Assembly (NCBI RefSeq): GCF_003797945.1 | Contig: NZ_RKKU01000011.1 | Coordinates: forward strand, 1-64,000 | DNA length: 64,000 nucleotides | Direction: 5' to 3' | Origin: Pseudomonas neustonica | GTDB taxonomy: Bacteria > Pseudomonadota > Gammaproteobacteria > Pseudomonadales > Pseudomonadaceae | Part shown: positions 43,831-53,696 of the stretch, one piece after another | Position numbering within the stretch: the first letter of the stretch is position 1 | How the letters are laid out: every line of letters starts with the position of its first letter | Translations under genes and position numbers: made by a program | Notes under the pieces: model-generated | What the model was told of the DNA's origin: nothing | Seen by the model: the letters and a program-made list of their open reading frames with translations, nothing else | The model's database searches: none

Positions 43831-45114
43831 TCAGTCGGGCAGATAGCGCAGTAGCAAAGCGAAATCCAGATTGTCTATCGCTGGCCGCGGGATACGTACC
43901 AGGTGACCATCGCCGGGAGCCACGTCAATCGGCTGGCCGCGCCGGTCCTGCATGGCCTGCAAAATGAACGCCTGGTTACCGGTTGGCGTCATCAGCTCCA
44001 GCCGGTCACCCAGGCTGAAACGGTTCTTCACTGCAATGGTTATCCAGTCACTGTCGGCCTCTGCCAGCTCGCCGACAAACTGATGCCGGGTCATGCGTGA
44101 GGCGCCCTGCTCGTAGTTCTGGTACACGCCAGGCGGATGGCGGCGATAAAAACCTTCGGTGTAGCCGCGATTGGCCAGGCTTTCCAGATCATCCATCAAG
44201 GCCAGGTTAAACGGGCGTCCGGCCACAGCGTCGTCGATGGCCTGACGATACGCCTGCACGGTGCGCGCCACATAGAAGTGCGACTTGGTACGGCCTTCAA
44301 TCTTCAGCGAATCTACCCCCATGCGGACAAAGCGCTCGACGTGTTGCACGGCGCGCAGGTCCTTGGAGTTCATGACGTAGGTGCCGTGCTCGTCCTCCTC
44401 GATGGCCATAGGTTCGTCAGGCTTGTTGCGTTGAGTGATGATCTGCACCGGTTTGCTTACGGGCTCGATATTGCCCTCGGGTGTTTCAACGCCCGGCTTA
44501 ACGTCATATTGCCAGCGACAGGCATTGGTGCAGGCGCCCTGATTGGCATCACGGTGATTGAAATAACCTGAGAGCAGGCAGCGACCGGAGTAGGCAATAC
44601 AGAGTGCGCCATGGACAAATACCTCCAGGCCCACATCCGGACAGCGGCGGCGAATCTCTTCAACCTCGTCCAGCGATAGCTCGCGCGAGAGTATGATGCG
44701 CTCCAGTCCCAATTTCTGCCAGAACGTCACTGTGGCCCAGTTGACGGCATTGGCCTGCACCGAGAGGTGCACCGGCAACTCGGGCCAGCGTTCACGCACC
44801 AGCATGATCAGACCGGGGTCCGACATAATCAGTGCATCCGGCCCCATCGCCACGACCGACTCCAAATCCCGCAGGTAGGTTGCCACTTTGCTGTTGTGCG
44901 CGGCGATATTACTGGCCAGGTAGAACTTCTTACCCTGCGCATGTGCTTCCGTAATCGCCTCAGCCAGCACCTTAGGGTCATGAAAATCGTTCTCGCGCAC
45001 GCGCAAGCTGTAGCGCGGCTGTCCGGCGTAGACCGCATCGGCGCCGTAGGCAAAGGCATAGCGCATGGCTTTGAGGGTGCCGGCGGGCGCCAGCAGTTCG
45101 GGAAATGTGGGCAT
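43831..45114 (-). CDS. trhP: U32 peptidase-family tRNA hydroxylation protein
   Basis: A 427-residue YegQ/TrhP-type protein. It opens with ELLAPAGTLKAMRYAFAYGADAVYAG, and has the family segment ALCIAYSGRCLLSGYFNHRDANQGACTNAC with Cys likely binding an iron-sulfur cluster. TrhP takes part in prephenate-dependent 5-hydroxyuridine formation at tRNA position 34 (established in E. coli). Length fits TrhP rather than the longer RlhA. Monocistronic. Confidence 0.87.
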   Translation of the reverse strand: MPTFPELLAPAGTLKAMRYAFAYGADAVYAGQPRYSLRVRENDFHDPKVLAEAITEAHAQGKKFYLASNIAAHNSKVATYLRDLESVVAMGPDALIMSDPGLIMLVRERWPELPVHLSVQANAVNWATVTFWQKLGLERIILSRELSLDEVEEIRRRCPDVGLEVFVHGALCIAYSGRCLLSGYFNHRDANQGACTNACRWQYDVKPGVETPEGNIEPVSKPVQIITQRNKPDEPMAIEEDEHGTYVMNSKDLRAVQHVERFVRMGVDSLKIEGRTKSHFYVARTVQAYRQAIDDAVAGRPFNLALMDDLESLANRGYTEGFYRRHPPGVYQNYEQGASRMTRHQFVGELAEADSDWITIAVKNRFSLGDRLELMTPTGNQAFILQAMQDRRGQPIDVAPGDGHLVRIPRPAIDNLDFALLLRYLPD

Positions 45115-45303
45115 GGCGATGAACCGCTTGGTCTGCAGAAAGGCCGAGAGCTTAGCGGTTGTTGGTATTACGGATATTGACTGAGATCAGTTGGACAGAA
45201 GTTTGCTTGAAGTAGTCGCTAACGTGAACTGGCTACCGCCAGGCAACCCGTTTGCTAGGTAGCAGAGGTCCAGATTATGGTTATGGCCTCTGCTTAACTC
45301 ACT

Positions 45304-45732
45304 TTAACCTTGACCTTGTTGTGGGGGCGGCAGTTGCCCGTTGCCGTTGTCTGGTAGGGTTGGCGTTGTTGAATTGTCATTGGACTTGCTGTCCGCATCT
45401 GACCAGCCCGCACCGGTAGCAAAGTCGAAGTTTCTGGTTTTCAACGAGTAGCCCAGGTTGGCATCACCGAAGTAGCCTTCACCCTGATAACCGATACCAA
45501 CGTTTGGACGGAATGAGCCGCTGGCAAAAACGTAATCCAGGCCCAGGGTTGCTGCTGCCTTGTTTTCTTCGTCATCCGAGAAGGCCTTGATGCCGATGGC
45601 CGGACCTTGCCCGAATACATAGCTGACGCCAACCCCGAAGCCGATGTCATTGGCTGTAGCGCCAAAAGACACTGTGCTCAGAATGGCTGCGGCCACCGCA
45701 CTCCGGGCAACGCAAATCATTGTTTGGCTCAT
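45304..45732 (-). CDS. Small exported beta-rich protein with Pro/Gln/Asn tail
   Basis: A 142-residue protein not assigned to a family. A signal peptide is visible (MSQTMICVARSAVAAAILSTVSFGATA). The mature part has alternating glycine-rich strands (IGFGVGVSYVFGQGPAIGI, RPNVGIGYQGEGYFGDANLGYSL), suggesting a small outer-membrane barrel. A low-complexity tail rich in Asp, Ser, Asn, Pro and Gln ends the chain. AAGGAG precedes the ATG. It is alone in its unit. Confidence 0.7.
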   Translation of the reverse strand: MSQTMICVARSAVAAAILSTVSFGATANDIGFGVGVSYVFGQGPAIGIKAFSDDEENKAAATLGLDYVFASGSFRPNVGIGYQGEGYFGDANLGYSLKTRNFDFATGAGWSDADSKSNDNSTTPTLPDNGNGQLPPPQQGQG

Positions 45733-46001
45733 CCCTGACTCCTTTTCTAAACAGTATGTGATTTTGATTCTAACCCGTGTTTTCTGATGTGGGAACCTGA
45801 AGGTTCGGTCACAAGGGGTTGGAATATTGTCAGTATAGATTCAATTTCCGTTGAGTGGCAGTTTTATGGCACTGCGCAGCAATCAGAAAAGTGTCCCTGT
45901 TTTGGTCGCAGGCATGGCACTCGAAGAGCATCAGGTGCCTATCGACCGTGCCGGTGGCACTAGATTTTTTATACGGTGGCAGTTGCTGCTGCGTGGACCT
46001 C

Positions 46002-47858
46002 TCAGTAGTAATACCAGCGCAGCTGCAGGCTGACTTCATTCTCGGGGTCGCTGCGGTGGCTAAACTCCCGGCGGGCCCTCAGGCGCAGGCCCAGATCTGT
46101 TCCCAGCTCCCAGTGCTGGCTAAGCTTGAGACTGCGGCGCACCTCGCCATTGGTAAAGAAGTCGTTGCTGGTTTCCATCAGCAGATTGCCTAACCCGTTG
46201 CGCCACAGCAGGCCCGCATTGAAGCCGGCGGCAGGGCTTAAGGCTTCGTCGGCATCCGGGTGGTGCTCGACGCGCAGGGTCGCCAGCGCAAAGGTTTGCA
46301 GGTCGCTTACCGGATTCCAGCTGAACCCGCCGCCGCCGTTCAGGTGCGGTACCAGCCTGCGTTTGTCGTCGTCGCCAGCGACGCGCTCCAGCCCGGTGGC
46401 TACCTGCCAGGACCAGGGTTTGAGCAGCTGGTTGCGCGGGGTCAGCGAGCGGATACTGACCAGCCCCAGTTCTTCCAGTTGCCAGTGATTGCCTTGGTAC
46501 TGACGGATATTCAGCGTGCCCAATTCAATCTGTGCGCCGAGCGGAAAGCCGGCCAGGTTATCGGCCAGATCGTGATACGCCAGACGTAAGCCGTACTCGG
46601 CAAAGGCACGGTCATCACGGCTGCCCAGCGCGAGTTGCCAGGTGCGTGATTCGTGGCCATATTCCGGATACGTCGGCGTGTCGATTAGCAGTTTGGGTGG
46701 TGGGTTCTGGTTGATCGCCTGGAGCAACTGGTAGCTACGGTCGGCGCTCGCCTGATCGCGTTCCTGGCCGCTGCTCTGATAGCGAATCAGGCGGTATGCC
46801 GACTCTTGAATCAGTGCCTGGCGCTGCGAATCGATTGCTTGGTAGTCCGGGTCCTTCAACACCGCGCTGTCGGCCGCCAGGCGAGTGACCCAATCAAGCT
46901 CGTTGCTGGTTAATGGCTCGGCCTGGGCCAGTAGCTCGCGTTCGCGCGAAGGCCGATAGGTTACGTCGGTAATCAGGCCTGCTTCGCGCACCGCGCGCAC
47001 GGTATCGGCGGGAATGGCGGTCAGCGGAAACTGCTCGGTCAAATGCAGTTGCGGCTTGGCGACTTCGAGTAACTCCAAAAGGCGGTAGGAGCAATTCTCG
47101 TCGAAGAAAAAATAGTCAAAGCGCACCTGCCGCAATTCCCACACATGTTCGACCATGCGGGCGGTTTCTTCTGGCGTCAGGTTGAGCTGATATTCCCACA
47201 GATCGCGATTCTCCAGGCGACTGTATTCGCCAATCTTGTCGCGGTAGGGCAGCAGTGAGAACTGACCTGGGTAGCCACCCGCCAGCCCTTTCCAGGCATA
47301 CAGAATGCCGTTGTCCATATTCTCTACCATGGCACCAAAGTTAAGCGCGTAGGTCAGCAGAGTGGTGCCGCTGGCTTGCGTATCAGGCGAGTCGATCCGC
47401 AGCAAGGTATGGCCAAACATCGACGATGGGCTATTCAGGTAAGCATCCGGGAAAACCAGCACGGTGGCGTGCGGGTTGATATCGTCATACCAGCTGCGGT
47501 ACTCGCCGCAGTCCGGGCTTGGCAGATCGCTTAGCTGTAACTGTTCACGCAGCCAGCGCGTGCGTGCGGGGTACTTGCACTGGACGTGGTCGTTGCCCTG
47601 CGCGGGGTCGGCATAGAGTCCGTCCAGCGTCGCTTGCAGCTCGGCAGTCGGTGACGTGGCGCCCTCGTCGGCCAGAAAAAACGCGTCGTCATCGACGTAG
47701 CTGCGCCAACCGTCAAGGCGGCTCGGTAGATAGTGCCCAAGCAACAGCCAATAACGTTCGCTCGCTAGCGCCTGCAGCTGGGTATCGGCCATTTGGGGAG
47801 AGGCCTGCGCAGCAGCGCACAGGCTGCCGATCAGCAGCGGGGCTAAGCGTTTGAACAT
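46002..47858 (-). CDS. DUF4105 outer-membrane or periplasmic protein
   Basis: A 618-residue exported protein (signal MFKRLAPLLIGSLCAAAQA). The DUF4105 core includes YPARTRWLREQL, FGHTLLRID, ALNFGAMVEN and FFFDENCSYRLLELLE. That core resembles papain-like permuted folds with His and Cys residues (FGHTLLR, ENCSYR). A C-terminal part has beta-strand repeats ending RWYYY, consistent with an outer-membrane barrel. It follows a DUF3015 gene, a recurrent pairing in Pseudomonas as I recall. The start ATG at 47858 has only a weak ribosome binding site. Function unknown. Confidence 0.82.
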   Translation of the reverse strand: MFKRLAPLLIGSLCAAAQASPQMADTQLQALASERYWLLLGHYLPSRLDGWRSYVDDDAFFLADEGATSPTAELQATLDGLYADPAQGNDHVQCKYPARTRWLREQLQLSDLPSPDCGEYRSWYDDINPHATVLVFPDAYLNSPSSMFGHTLLRIDSPDTQASGTTLLTYALNFGAMVENMDNGILYAWKGLAGGYPGQFSLLPYRDKIGEYSRLENRDLWEYQLNLTPEETARMVEHVWELRQVRFDYFFFDENCSYRLLELLEVAKPQLHLTEQFPLTAIPADTVRAVREAGLITDVTYRPSRERELLAQAEPLTSNELDWVTRLAADSAVLKDPDYQAIDSQRQALIQESAYRLIRYQSSGQERDQASADRSYQLLQAINQNPPPKLLIDTPTYPEYGHESRTWQLALGSRDDRAFAEYGLRLAYHDLADNLAGFPLGAQIELGTLNIRQYQGNHWQLEELGLVSIRSLTPRNQLLKPWSWQVATGLERVAGDDDKRRLVPHLNGGGGFSWNPVSDLQTFALATLRVEHHPDADEALSPAAGFNAGLLWRNGLGNLLMETSNDFFTNGEVRRSLKLSQHWELGTDLGLRLRARREFSHRSDPENEVSLQLRWYYY

Positions 47859-47909
47859 GGTGGGCGTCACTTGCAGTAATAGAAAAAGAGGTACGTCGGA
47901 TATAAACAC

Positions 47910-47939
47910 AAAAGGCCGGGCTTTTGGCTCCGGCCTTTT
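47910..47939 (-). terminator. Terminator between the DUF3015 and DUF4105 genes
   Basis: AAAAGGCCGG and CCGGCCTTTT form a ten-bp stem with T-runs on both strands, 22 bases after the DUF3015 stop. It probably limits read-through into the DUF4105 gene. The sequence closely resembles the terminator at 41989-42022. Confidence 0.8.
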
Positions 47940-47961
47940 GCAGATTGTACCGCGATCAGGC

Positions 47962-48444
47962 TTAGGCTGCGTATTTGGCCAGCACGGCGTCTTGGCGCAT
48001 CAGGTTCAGAGTGGCTTCATGTACCTGCTCAGCAGTTACGTCGGCACTGGTGAAGATGTCGTTGAAGTGGGCGTGGGTTACGGCGTTGAAATGCGCGCGG
48101 TCTTCAGGCTGCACACCCAATACTACCGCGTAAGTGGTCAGAGCTTCGCCTTCACCACGAGCAACGTCTTCAGACAGCTCGTTCATGATGCTGCCCAAAA
48201 CCAGCATTGGCTTGCCAGCGTAGGTCAGCTTGCCGCCGGTATCACAACCATTGGTACCAGAGGTCATACCGAAGGTGGCGTTACCGGACGTGCCATTGGT
48301 GATGGAGGCCACCAGATGGGATGGCAGGCCGCTTTGACCTTCGAACAACATGTTACCCCAACCGCAGCTAGGGCCGCCGGGAGCAGCCGCGAAGGCGTTG
48401 ATTGAAGCTGCAGCCAGGACGGTGCCGAGTAAGATCCGTTTCAT
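47962..48444 (-). CDS. DUF3015 family exported protein
   Basis: A 160-residue exported protein with signal peptide MKRILLGTVLAAASINAFAA. The mature start GGPSCGWGNMLFEGQSGLPSHLVASITNG is the DUF3015 pattern, with a second Cys in GTNGCDTGG that could form a disulfide. Function unknown. GGAAA lies upstream of the ATG. Confidence 0.85.
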   Translation of the reverse strand: MKRILLGTVLAAASINAFAAAPGGPSCGWGNMLFEGQSGLPSHLVASITNGTSGNATFGMTSGTNGCDTGGKLTYAGKPMLVLGSIMNELSEDVARGEGEALTTYAVVLGVQPEDRAHFNAVTHAHFNDIFTSADVTAEQVHEATLNLMRQDAVLAKYAA

Positions 48445-48592
48445 GTGGGCGTTTCCATATTCAGTGAGTTAGTTTATTCAATTTAGCAACGGAATTACTT
48501 TGTTGCAATTAGGTTTCAGTCTCGAGCTGTATAGCTGTCGACCAGTTATCGTTGTTGGCTTTTTGATTCCAGCCTCAACGAGCCGATAATGT

Positions 48593-49528
48593 CTATTTAG
48601 AGGCGTTGCTAGTTGCTTTTGACTGGCAGATTTGCGTCCCGGATGTGCCCGCGAGCATGCCTTCTATCTGTTCAAGGGAGCCGATCACGGCGCGTTTACC
48701 CGTAGCCGTGACGAAGGCGCGCGCCGCTTCTACCTTGGGTCCCATCGAGCCGTCAGCGAAATCGTATTCAGCCAGATACTCAGGCGTGACTTTGCCGAGT
48801 GCGCGCTGGGTGGGTTTACCCCAGTTAAGGTAGACCGCTGGCACGTCGGTGGCGATGATCAATACATCGGCCTGTAGTTCGCGCGCCAGCAGGCTGCTGC
48901 ACAAATCCTTGTCGATCACGGCTTCCACGCCGTGCAGGCCTTGGCTATCGGCATTGCGTGCTACCGGTATGCCACCGCCACCAGCGGCGATGACCAGTGC
49001 GCCGCGCTCCAGCAACCAGTGGATCGCTTGCAGCCCAAGTACGCGCAGCGGTTTTGGCGAGGCGACGACTCGCCTGAACGCTTTGCCATCGGTTGCCATG
49101 CTCCAGCCTTTTGCTCCGGCGACCTTGGCAGATTCGGCTTTACTATAGATCGGGCCGATGGGCTTGCTCGGATGTTGGAAGGCGGGGTCTTGTGGGTCCA
49201 CCTCCACGCGGGTGATCAGCGTTGTGACGACCCGGGTGGTGCGCAGCTGGTTGCCCAGCTCCTGCTCCAGCAGGTAGCCGATCATGCCGTCGGTCTGCGC
49301 GCCCAGTACGTCTAGTGGGTAAGCGTCCACTTCAATATAGGCATCTGCTTGCAACGCCAGCAGCCCGACCTGCGGCCCATTACCGTGTGTCAGCACCAGG
49401 TCGTGATTGGCTGCCACGCGCGCCAGTTGGCTGGCCGCTCTGCGAATATTGGTCAACTGATTTTCAGCCGTTGGCGCTTGGTCGCGGCGCAGCAGGGCGT
49501 TACCGCCCAGAGCGACGACTATTTTCAC
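48593..49528 (-). CDS. arcC: Carbamate kinase
   Basis: A 311-residue kinase that transfers phosphate from carbamoyl phosphate to ADP, giving ATP, ammonia and CO2; this is the energy-yielding step of the arginine deiminase pathway. It starts with VVALGGNALL and contains VLTHGNGPQVGLLALQ and AAGGGGIPV, typical of amino-acid-kinase-fold carbamate kinases. It lies 19 bases after arcB and ends the arc series. Confidence 0.95.
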   Translation of the reverse strand: MKIVVALGGNALLRRDQAPTAENQLTNIRRAASQLARVAANHDLVLTHGNGPQVGLLALQADAYIEVDAYPLDVLGAQTDGMIGYLLEQELGNQLRTTRVVTTLITRVEVDPQDPAFQHPSKPIGPIYSKAESAKVAGAKGWSMATDGKAFRRVVASPKPLRVLGLQAIHWLLERGALVIAAGGGGIPVARNADSQGLHGVEAVIDKDLCSSLLARELQADVLIIATDVPAVYLNWGKPTQRALGKVTPEYLAEYDFADGSMGPKVEAARAFVTATGKRAVIGSLEQIEGMLAGTSGTQICQSKATSNASK

Positions 49529-49547
49529 GAGTCAGCTCCAGCGGGCT

Positions 49548-50546
49548 TCATCCGAGCGTCGCTACCAGCACGGCCTTGATGGTGTGCATGCGATTTTCGG
49601 CCTGGGTGAATACCACTGAAGCGTCGGACTCGAATACCTCGTCGGTCACCTCGATCTCGCTCAGGCCATACTTCTCGTGCACCTGGCGACCGACCTCGGT
49701 TTCCAGGTTGTGAAAGGCCGGTAGGCAATGCATGAACTTGGCGCTGCGTTTGCCGGTCGCCTGCATCAGGGCAGTTGTGACCTGGTAGGGCAGTAACTGG
49801 TCGATGCGCTGCTGCCATACGGTATCAACTTGCCCCATGGACACCCATACGTCGGTGTACAGAAAATCGGCACCCGCTACGGCTTTGAGTGGGTCTGTCT
49901 CCAGGGTGATACGCGCACCGGTAGTCTTCGCCAGTTCGCGCATCTCGGCCACCAGCTCAGCGGGCGGCTGCAGATCGGTGGGTGAGCAGATGCGCACATC
50001 CATACCCATTTGCGTACCGCCAACCAGCAGCGAACTGCCCATATTGAAGCTGGCATCGCCGAGGTAGCAGAAGCTCAACTCGTGTAGCGGCTTTTCGCCG
50101 AATTCTTGCATGGTCAGCAGGTCAGCGAGTATCTGGGTTGGATGCATCTCATCGGTCAGGCCGTTCCATACCGGCACCTTGGCATACTGCGCCAGCTCCT
50201 CGACCACAGTTTGCAGGAAGCCGCGATACTCGATGCCGTCGTAGAAGCGGCCGAGTACACGGGCGGTATCCTTCAGCGATTCCTTGTGACCCAGTTGCGA
50301 ACTGCCGGAATCCAGACAAGTGACGTGGCCGCCCTGATCATGCACGGCGACTTCAAAGGCGCAGCGAGTGCGGGTTGAGGGCTTCTCGAAGATCAGCGCG
50401 ATGTTCTTGCCCTTCAGGCGCTGTACTTCGTTACCCACGGCCTTGGAGCGCTTTAGTTCGGCGGACATCTCCAGCAGGTAGCGGATTTCATCCGGGGTGA
50501 AGTCCTTCAGCGCCAGCAAACTACGGTTGTGCAGATTAAAGCTCAT
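49548..50546 (-). CDS. arcB: Catabolic ornithine carbamoyltransferase
   Basis: A 332-residue enzyme, close to the 336-residue P. aeruginosa ArcB. It phosphorolyses citrulline to ornithine and carbamoyl phosphate. The carbamoyl-phosphate motif [13 protein letters not shown] and the ornithine-site motif HCLPAFHN are intact. The ATG at 50546 begins [17 protein letters not shown], matching known ArcB starts; a longer in-frame reading has no support. Between arcA and arcC. Confidence 0.95.
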   Translation of the reverse strand: MSFNLHNRSLLALKDFTPDEIRYLLEMSAELKRSKAVGNEVQRLKGKNIALIFEKPSTRTRCAFEVAVHDQGGHVTCLDSGSSQLGHKESLKDTARVLGRFYDGIEYRGFLQTVVEELAQYAKVPVWNGLTDEMHPTQILADLLTMQEFGEKPLHELSFCYLGDASFNMGSSLLVGGTQMGMDVRICSPTDLQPPAELVAEMRELAKTTGARITLETDPLKAVAGADFLYTDVWVSMGQVDTVWQQRIDQLLPYQVTTALMQATGKRSAKFMHCLPAFHNLETEVGRQVHEKYGLSEIEVTDEVFESDASVVFTQAENRMHTIKAVLVATLG

Positions 50547-50571
50547 GGTGTGTTCTCGTCTGGATGGAGGA

Positions 50572-51792
50572 TCAGATAGCGTCGCGCTCAATCGGGCAGG
50601 ACATGCAATGACTGCCGCCGCGCCCGCGGCCCAGCTCGGAACCCGATACCGTAATCACCTCAACGCCGGCCTTGCGCAGCAGGGTGTTGGTGTGGGTGTT
50701 GCGGGCATAACCCATCACCACGCCCGGTGCCAGGGCCAGCAGGTTGTTACCGTCGTCCCATTGCTCTCGTTCTGACTGCCAGGCGTCGCCGCCGGTAGCC
50801 ACTGAGCGCAGCTTTTTCAATCCGAGCGCCTCGGCCACCACCTCCAGGAAGGGCTTGGTTTCGGTCCGCACATCCAGGCTGCCTTCCTGCTCGCCGGGGC
50901 GCAGGCTGTGAACGCGGATGGCGTTGGCCATTTCCGGAAAGCTGGTGACCAGATCCACATCGCAGAAGGTAAACACGGTGTCCAGATGCATGGCGCCGCG
51001 CGATTTGGGTATCTGCGCGGCCAGCACGCGGGTCGCTACGCCCTGGGCAAACAGCGAGCGTGCCAGTTGGCTGACCGCCTGGGGTGAGGTGCGCTCACCC
51101 ATGCCGATCAGTACCACACCGTTACCCAGCGGCATCACATCGCCGCCTTCCATGGTGGCGCCGCCGTGATCTATGTCGGGGTCACCCCACCAGATGGTGG
51201 TCTTGCCAGCGAACAGCGGATGGAAGCGGTATACGGCTGCGGTGAGCAGCGTCTCCTGGCGACGTGCCGGCCAGAACATTGAGCACAGCACTGCGCCCTT
51301 GCCGATCCAGCAACTGCTGTCGCGGCTGAACAGGGTATTGGGTAGTGGCGGCAGCAGAAAGTCGTTCGCGGCGGCGTAACGTGCCAGCAGTCCCGCAGGC
51401 TCAAACGGCAGTTCTGCACGCGCCAGCCCGCCGATCAGGTGTTCTGCCAGGCGCATTGGTGGCAGTTCTTCCATCCAGGGGCGTAACTGCAGCGCCAGTT
51501 CGGCATCGACGGTACCAGCGTCCAGTTTGCGGTCCAGTAGCCAGGTACGAGCGGCAGGGTCAGCTACGGTGGTAGCCAGTAGATCGTGCAGTTCCAGCAC
51601 CTCGACATCGTGGCTCTGCATGGCGTTGGTGAAGGCGTCGTGGTCATTGCGCGCCTGCTCGACCCAGATGACGTCATCGAACAGCAATTCGCGGCAGTTC
51701 GCTGGTGTCAGGCGCTGTTGCGCCAGGCCGGGGCGGCATACCAGTACGCGGCGCAAGCGGCCAACTTCAGAGTGCAAACCTTGGGTGGTCAT
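50572..51792 (-). CDS. arcA: Arginine deiminase
   Basis: A 406-residue deiminase converting arginine to citrulline and ammonia. The nucleophile is Cys396 in the C-terminal [15 protein letters not shown]. The N-terminal [15 protein letters not shown] and metal-free active-site segments [10 protein letters not shown] and [10 protein letters not shown] are present. It lies 25 bases before arcB and 49 after arcD. Confidence 0.95.
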   Translation of the reverse strand: MTTQGLHSEVGRLRRVLVCRPGLAQQRLTPANCRELLFDDVIWVEQARNDHDAFTNAMQSHDVEVLELHDLLATTVADPAARTWLLDRKLDAGTVDAELALQLRPWMEELPPMRLAEHLIGGLARAELPFEPAGLLARYAAANDFLLPPLPNTLFSRDSSCWIGKGAVLCSMFWPARRQETLLTAAVYRFHPLFAGKTTIWWGDPDIDHGGATMEGGDVMPLGNGVVLIGMGERTSPQAVSQLARSLFAQGVATRVLAAQIPKSRGAMHLDTVFTFCDVDLVTSFPEMANAIRVHSLRPGEQEGSLDVRTETKPFLEVVAEALGLKKLRSVATGGDAWQSEREQWDDGNNLLALAPGVVMGYARNTHTNTLLRKAGVEVITVSGSELGRGRGGSHCMSCPIERDAI

Positions 51793-51841
51793 GGCAACAA
51801 TCTCCTGTTCATATAGTCGGGAATCAGCAATAGGGTCGGGC

Positions 51842-53314
51842 TCACAGGCTCAGTCGCCCCATGGCCAGTAGCGTGGCGGAGACGCCAGCGAGTATCACCA
51901 GCACCGCCAGCAGCACCCATTCGGCGGTATTGAAAACCCGCTCCTGACGCTGGCGCTTGGCCCAGGCATAGAGCACTACGCCCGGTGCGTAGAGCATCGC
52001 GCTCAGCAGCAAATACTTGAATCCGGCGGCGTAGAGCAGCCACAGGCAGTACACCGTGGCCAGTGCAGCGACCGGTACATCAGCGCGGCGGATCGCAGCT
52101 TTCACCCCCTCGCCACGCCATGCCAGTGACAGGCCGTAGGCTGCACTGAACAGGTAAGGCAGCAGGATCATCGCCGTTGATAGCGAGATCAGTGCCAGGT
52201 AGGAGGCCTTGGAGAACAGCGTGAAGATAAGGAACAGCTGCACCATGCCATTGGTCAGCCACATGGCATTGGCGGGCACCCCCTTCTTGTTGGTCCGCCC
52301 CAGCCATTTCGGCATCACGCCACCACCAGCAGGGGTGAATAGCGACTCGGCGGCTAGCAGCATCCAGGCCAGGAAGCCACCACCCACCGAGACGATCAAG
52401 CCCACGTAGATGAGTACGGCGCCCCAGGTACCAACCGCGTCTTCCAGTACGCCGGCCATTGAGGGGTTTTTCAGGCCAGCGAGGGTGGGCTGATTGAGCA
52501 CACCGAGCGACAGTAGCGATACCGCCATCAGTAACAGCAGACAGATCAGAAAGCCGATGATAGTGGCGCGGCCAACGTCCTCACGCTTGCGGGCCCTTGC
52601 CGAGTAGACGCTGGCGCCTTCAATTCCAATAAATACCCAGACGGTGACCAACATGGTGCTCTTGACCTGATCAAGCACCGAACCGAGCTCGCTGGTGCCC
52701 CAGAAATCGAGGCGGAAGGTATCAAGCTGAAAGGCCATTGCTACCAGTGCGATGAACAGCAGCAGCGGCACTATCTTGGCCAGCGTGACCACGGCGTTCA
52801 GCACCGCAGCGCCCTGGATGCCGCGCAGCACCAGCAGGTGGATAATCCAGAGTACGACTGAGGCCCCGGCGATGGCGGCTGGCGAGTTACCGCTGCCGAA
52901 GATCGGGAAAAAATAACCGAGCGCACTGAAGGCCGCGACCAGATAACCGACATTGCCGATCCAGGCGCTAACCCAGTAACCCCAGGCCGAGTTGAAGCCC
53001 ACGTACTCACCTGACAGAGCGCGAGCGTAAGCATAGACGCCGTTATCGAGTTCGGGTTTGCGCAGCGAAAGCATCTGGTACACCCGCACCAGGAGCAGCA
53101 TACCGATACCGGTAATGGTCCAGCCGATCAGGATGGCTCCAGCGCCTGCGCCGGCGGCCATGTTTTGCGGCAGGCCAAAGATACCGCTGCCGATGATCGA
53201 GCCCACCACCAGCGCTACCAATAGGCTAAGGCCTAGTTTGGCAGGGGCTTTGGCGTTGGCAGCATCGCCGGCGACGATGGTTTTATCGGTAGCTACTGCG
53301 TCTGGCTTGTTCAT
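51842..53314 (-). CDS. arcD: Arginine/ornithine antiporter
   Basis: A 490-residue inner-membrane antiporter with about 12 to 13 helices, of the basic amino acid antiporter family. The motif [16 protein letters not shown] near residue 40 is diagnostic. It exchanges external arginine for ornithine, feeding ArcA. The ATG at 53314 overlaps the stop of an 85-residue protein by ATGA and has no good ribosome binding site of its own, so its translation is probably coupled to that gene. Confidence 0.93.
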   Translation of the reverse strand: MNKPDAVATDKTIVAGDAANAKAPAKLGLSLLVALVVGSIIGSGIFGLPQNMAAGAGAGAILIGWTITGIGMLLLVRVYQMLSLRKPELDNGVYAYARALSGEYVGFNSAWGYWVSAWIGNVGYLVAAFSALGYFFPIFGSGNSPAAIAGASVVLWIIHLLVLRGIQGAAVLNAVVTLAKIVPLLLFIALVAMAFQLDTFRLDFWGTSELGSVLDQVKSTMLVTVWVFIGIEGASVYSARARKREDVGRATIIGFLICLLLLMAVSLLSLGVLNQPTLAGLKNPSMAGVLEDAVGTWGAVLIYVGLIVSVGGGFLAWMLLAAESLFTPAGGGVMPKWLGRTNKKGVPANAMWLTNGMVQLFLIFTLFSKASYLALISLSTAMILLPYLFSAAYGLSLAWRGEGVKAAIRRADVPVAALATVYCLWLLYAAGFKYLLLSAMLYAPGVVLYAWAKRQRQERVFNTAEWVLLAVLVILAGVSATLLAMGRLSL

Positions 53315-53568
53315 GCGGTTGCGTCCGCGGGAGCTTGCAGGTGGCACAGCCCCTTAACCTTGGCCTGGAGTGTGTCCGCTATGCTTTGCGCTTCTGCTGT
53401 GGTGGTACCCGGCAGCATATGTAAAAAGACGGTGCCGTTGGGTGGCTCTTGCCCCGGCACGTTCTGCGGTTCGCAGACGATAGTGATAGGGGCTTGCTCG
53501 GGCGTGTGTTCGGTCGGCGCAAGCTCCCTGACGATGTAGCGGTAAACGTCGGATTTGGGCTGGTTCAT
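53311..53568 (-). CDS. Unknown 85-residue protein coupled to arcD
   Basis: A small, soluble, cytoplasmic-type protein that I do not recognise. It starts MNQPKSDVYRYIVRELAPTE and contains ITIVCEPQNVPGQEPPNGTVF and AEAQSIADTLQAKVKGLCHL. No signal peptide or membrane helix is seen. A ribosome binding site (AGGTACCTGCC) precedes its ATG, and its stop overlaps arcD. It lies 128 bases after atpG. A regulatory or coupling role is only suggested by position. Confidence 0.65.
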   Translation of the reverse strand: MNQPKSDVYRYIVRELAPTEHTPEQAPITIVCEPQNVPGQEPPNGTVFLHMLPGTTTAEAQSIADTLQAKVKGLCHLQAPADATA

Positions 53569-53590
53569 GGCAGGTACCTGTGCAGGTTAT

Positions 53591-53622
53591 TGCCAGCCGC
53601 AGCGTTTGCACGGGGGCTGGCA
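53591..53622. terminator. Hairpin between atpG and the arc genes
   Basis: TGCCAGCC and GGCTGGCA are perfect eight-bp inverted repeats with a 16-base loop in the 128-base gap. On the gene strand no T-run follows, so it may attenuate rather than fully end transcription. No Anr-type TTGAT-N4-ATCAA site was found in the gap. Confidence 0.35.
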
Positions 53623-53696
53623 GGGACACTACCAGTCTCTTCCCTCGGCCGGGTTGCGTCTGTTCGACAGCGCACGCAAGACTTTCAGGGGATAGT

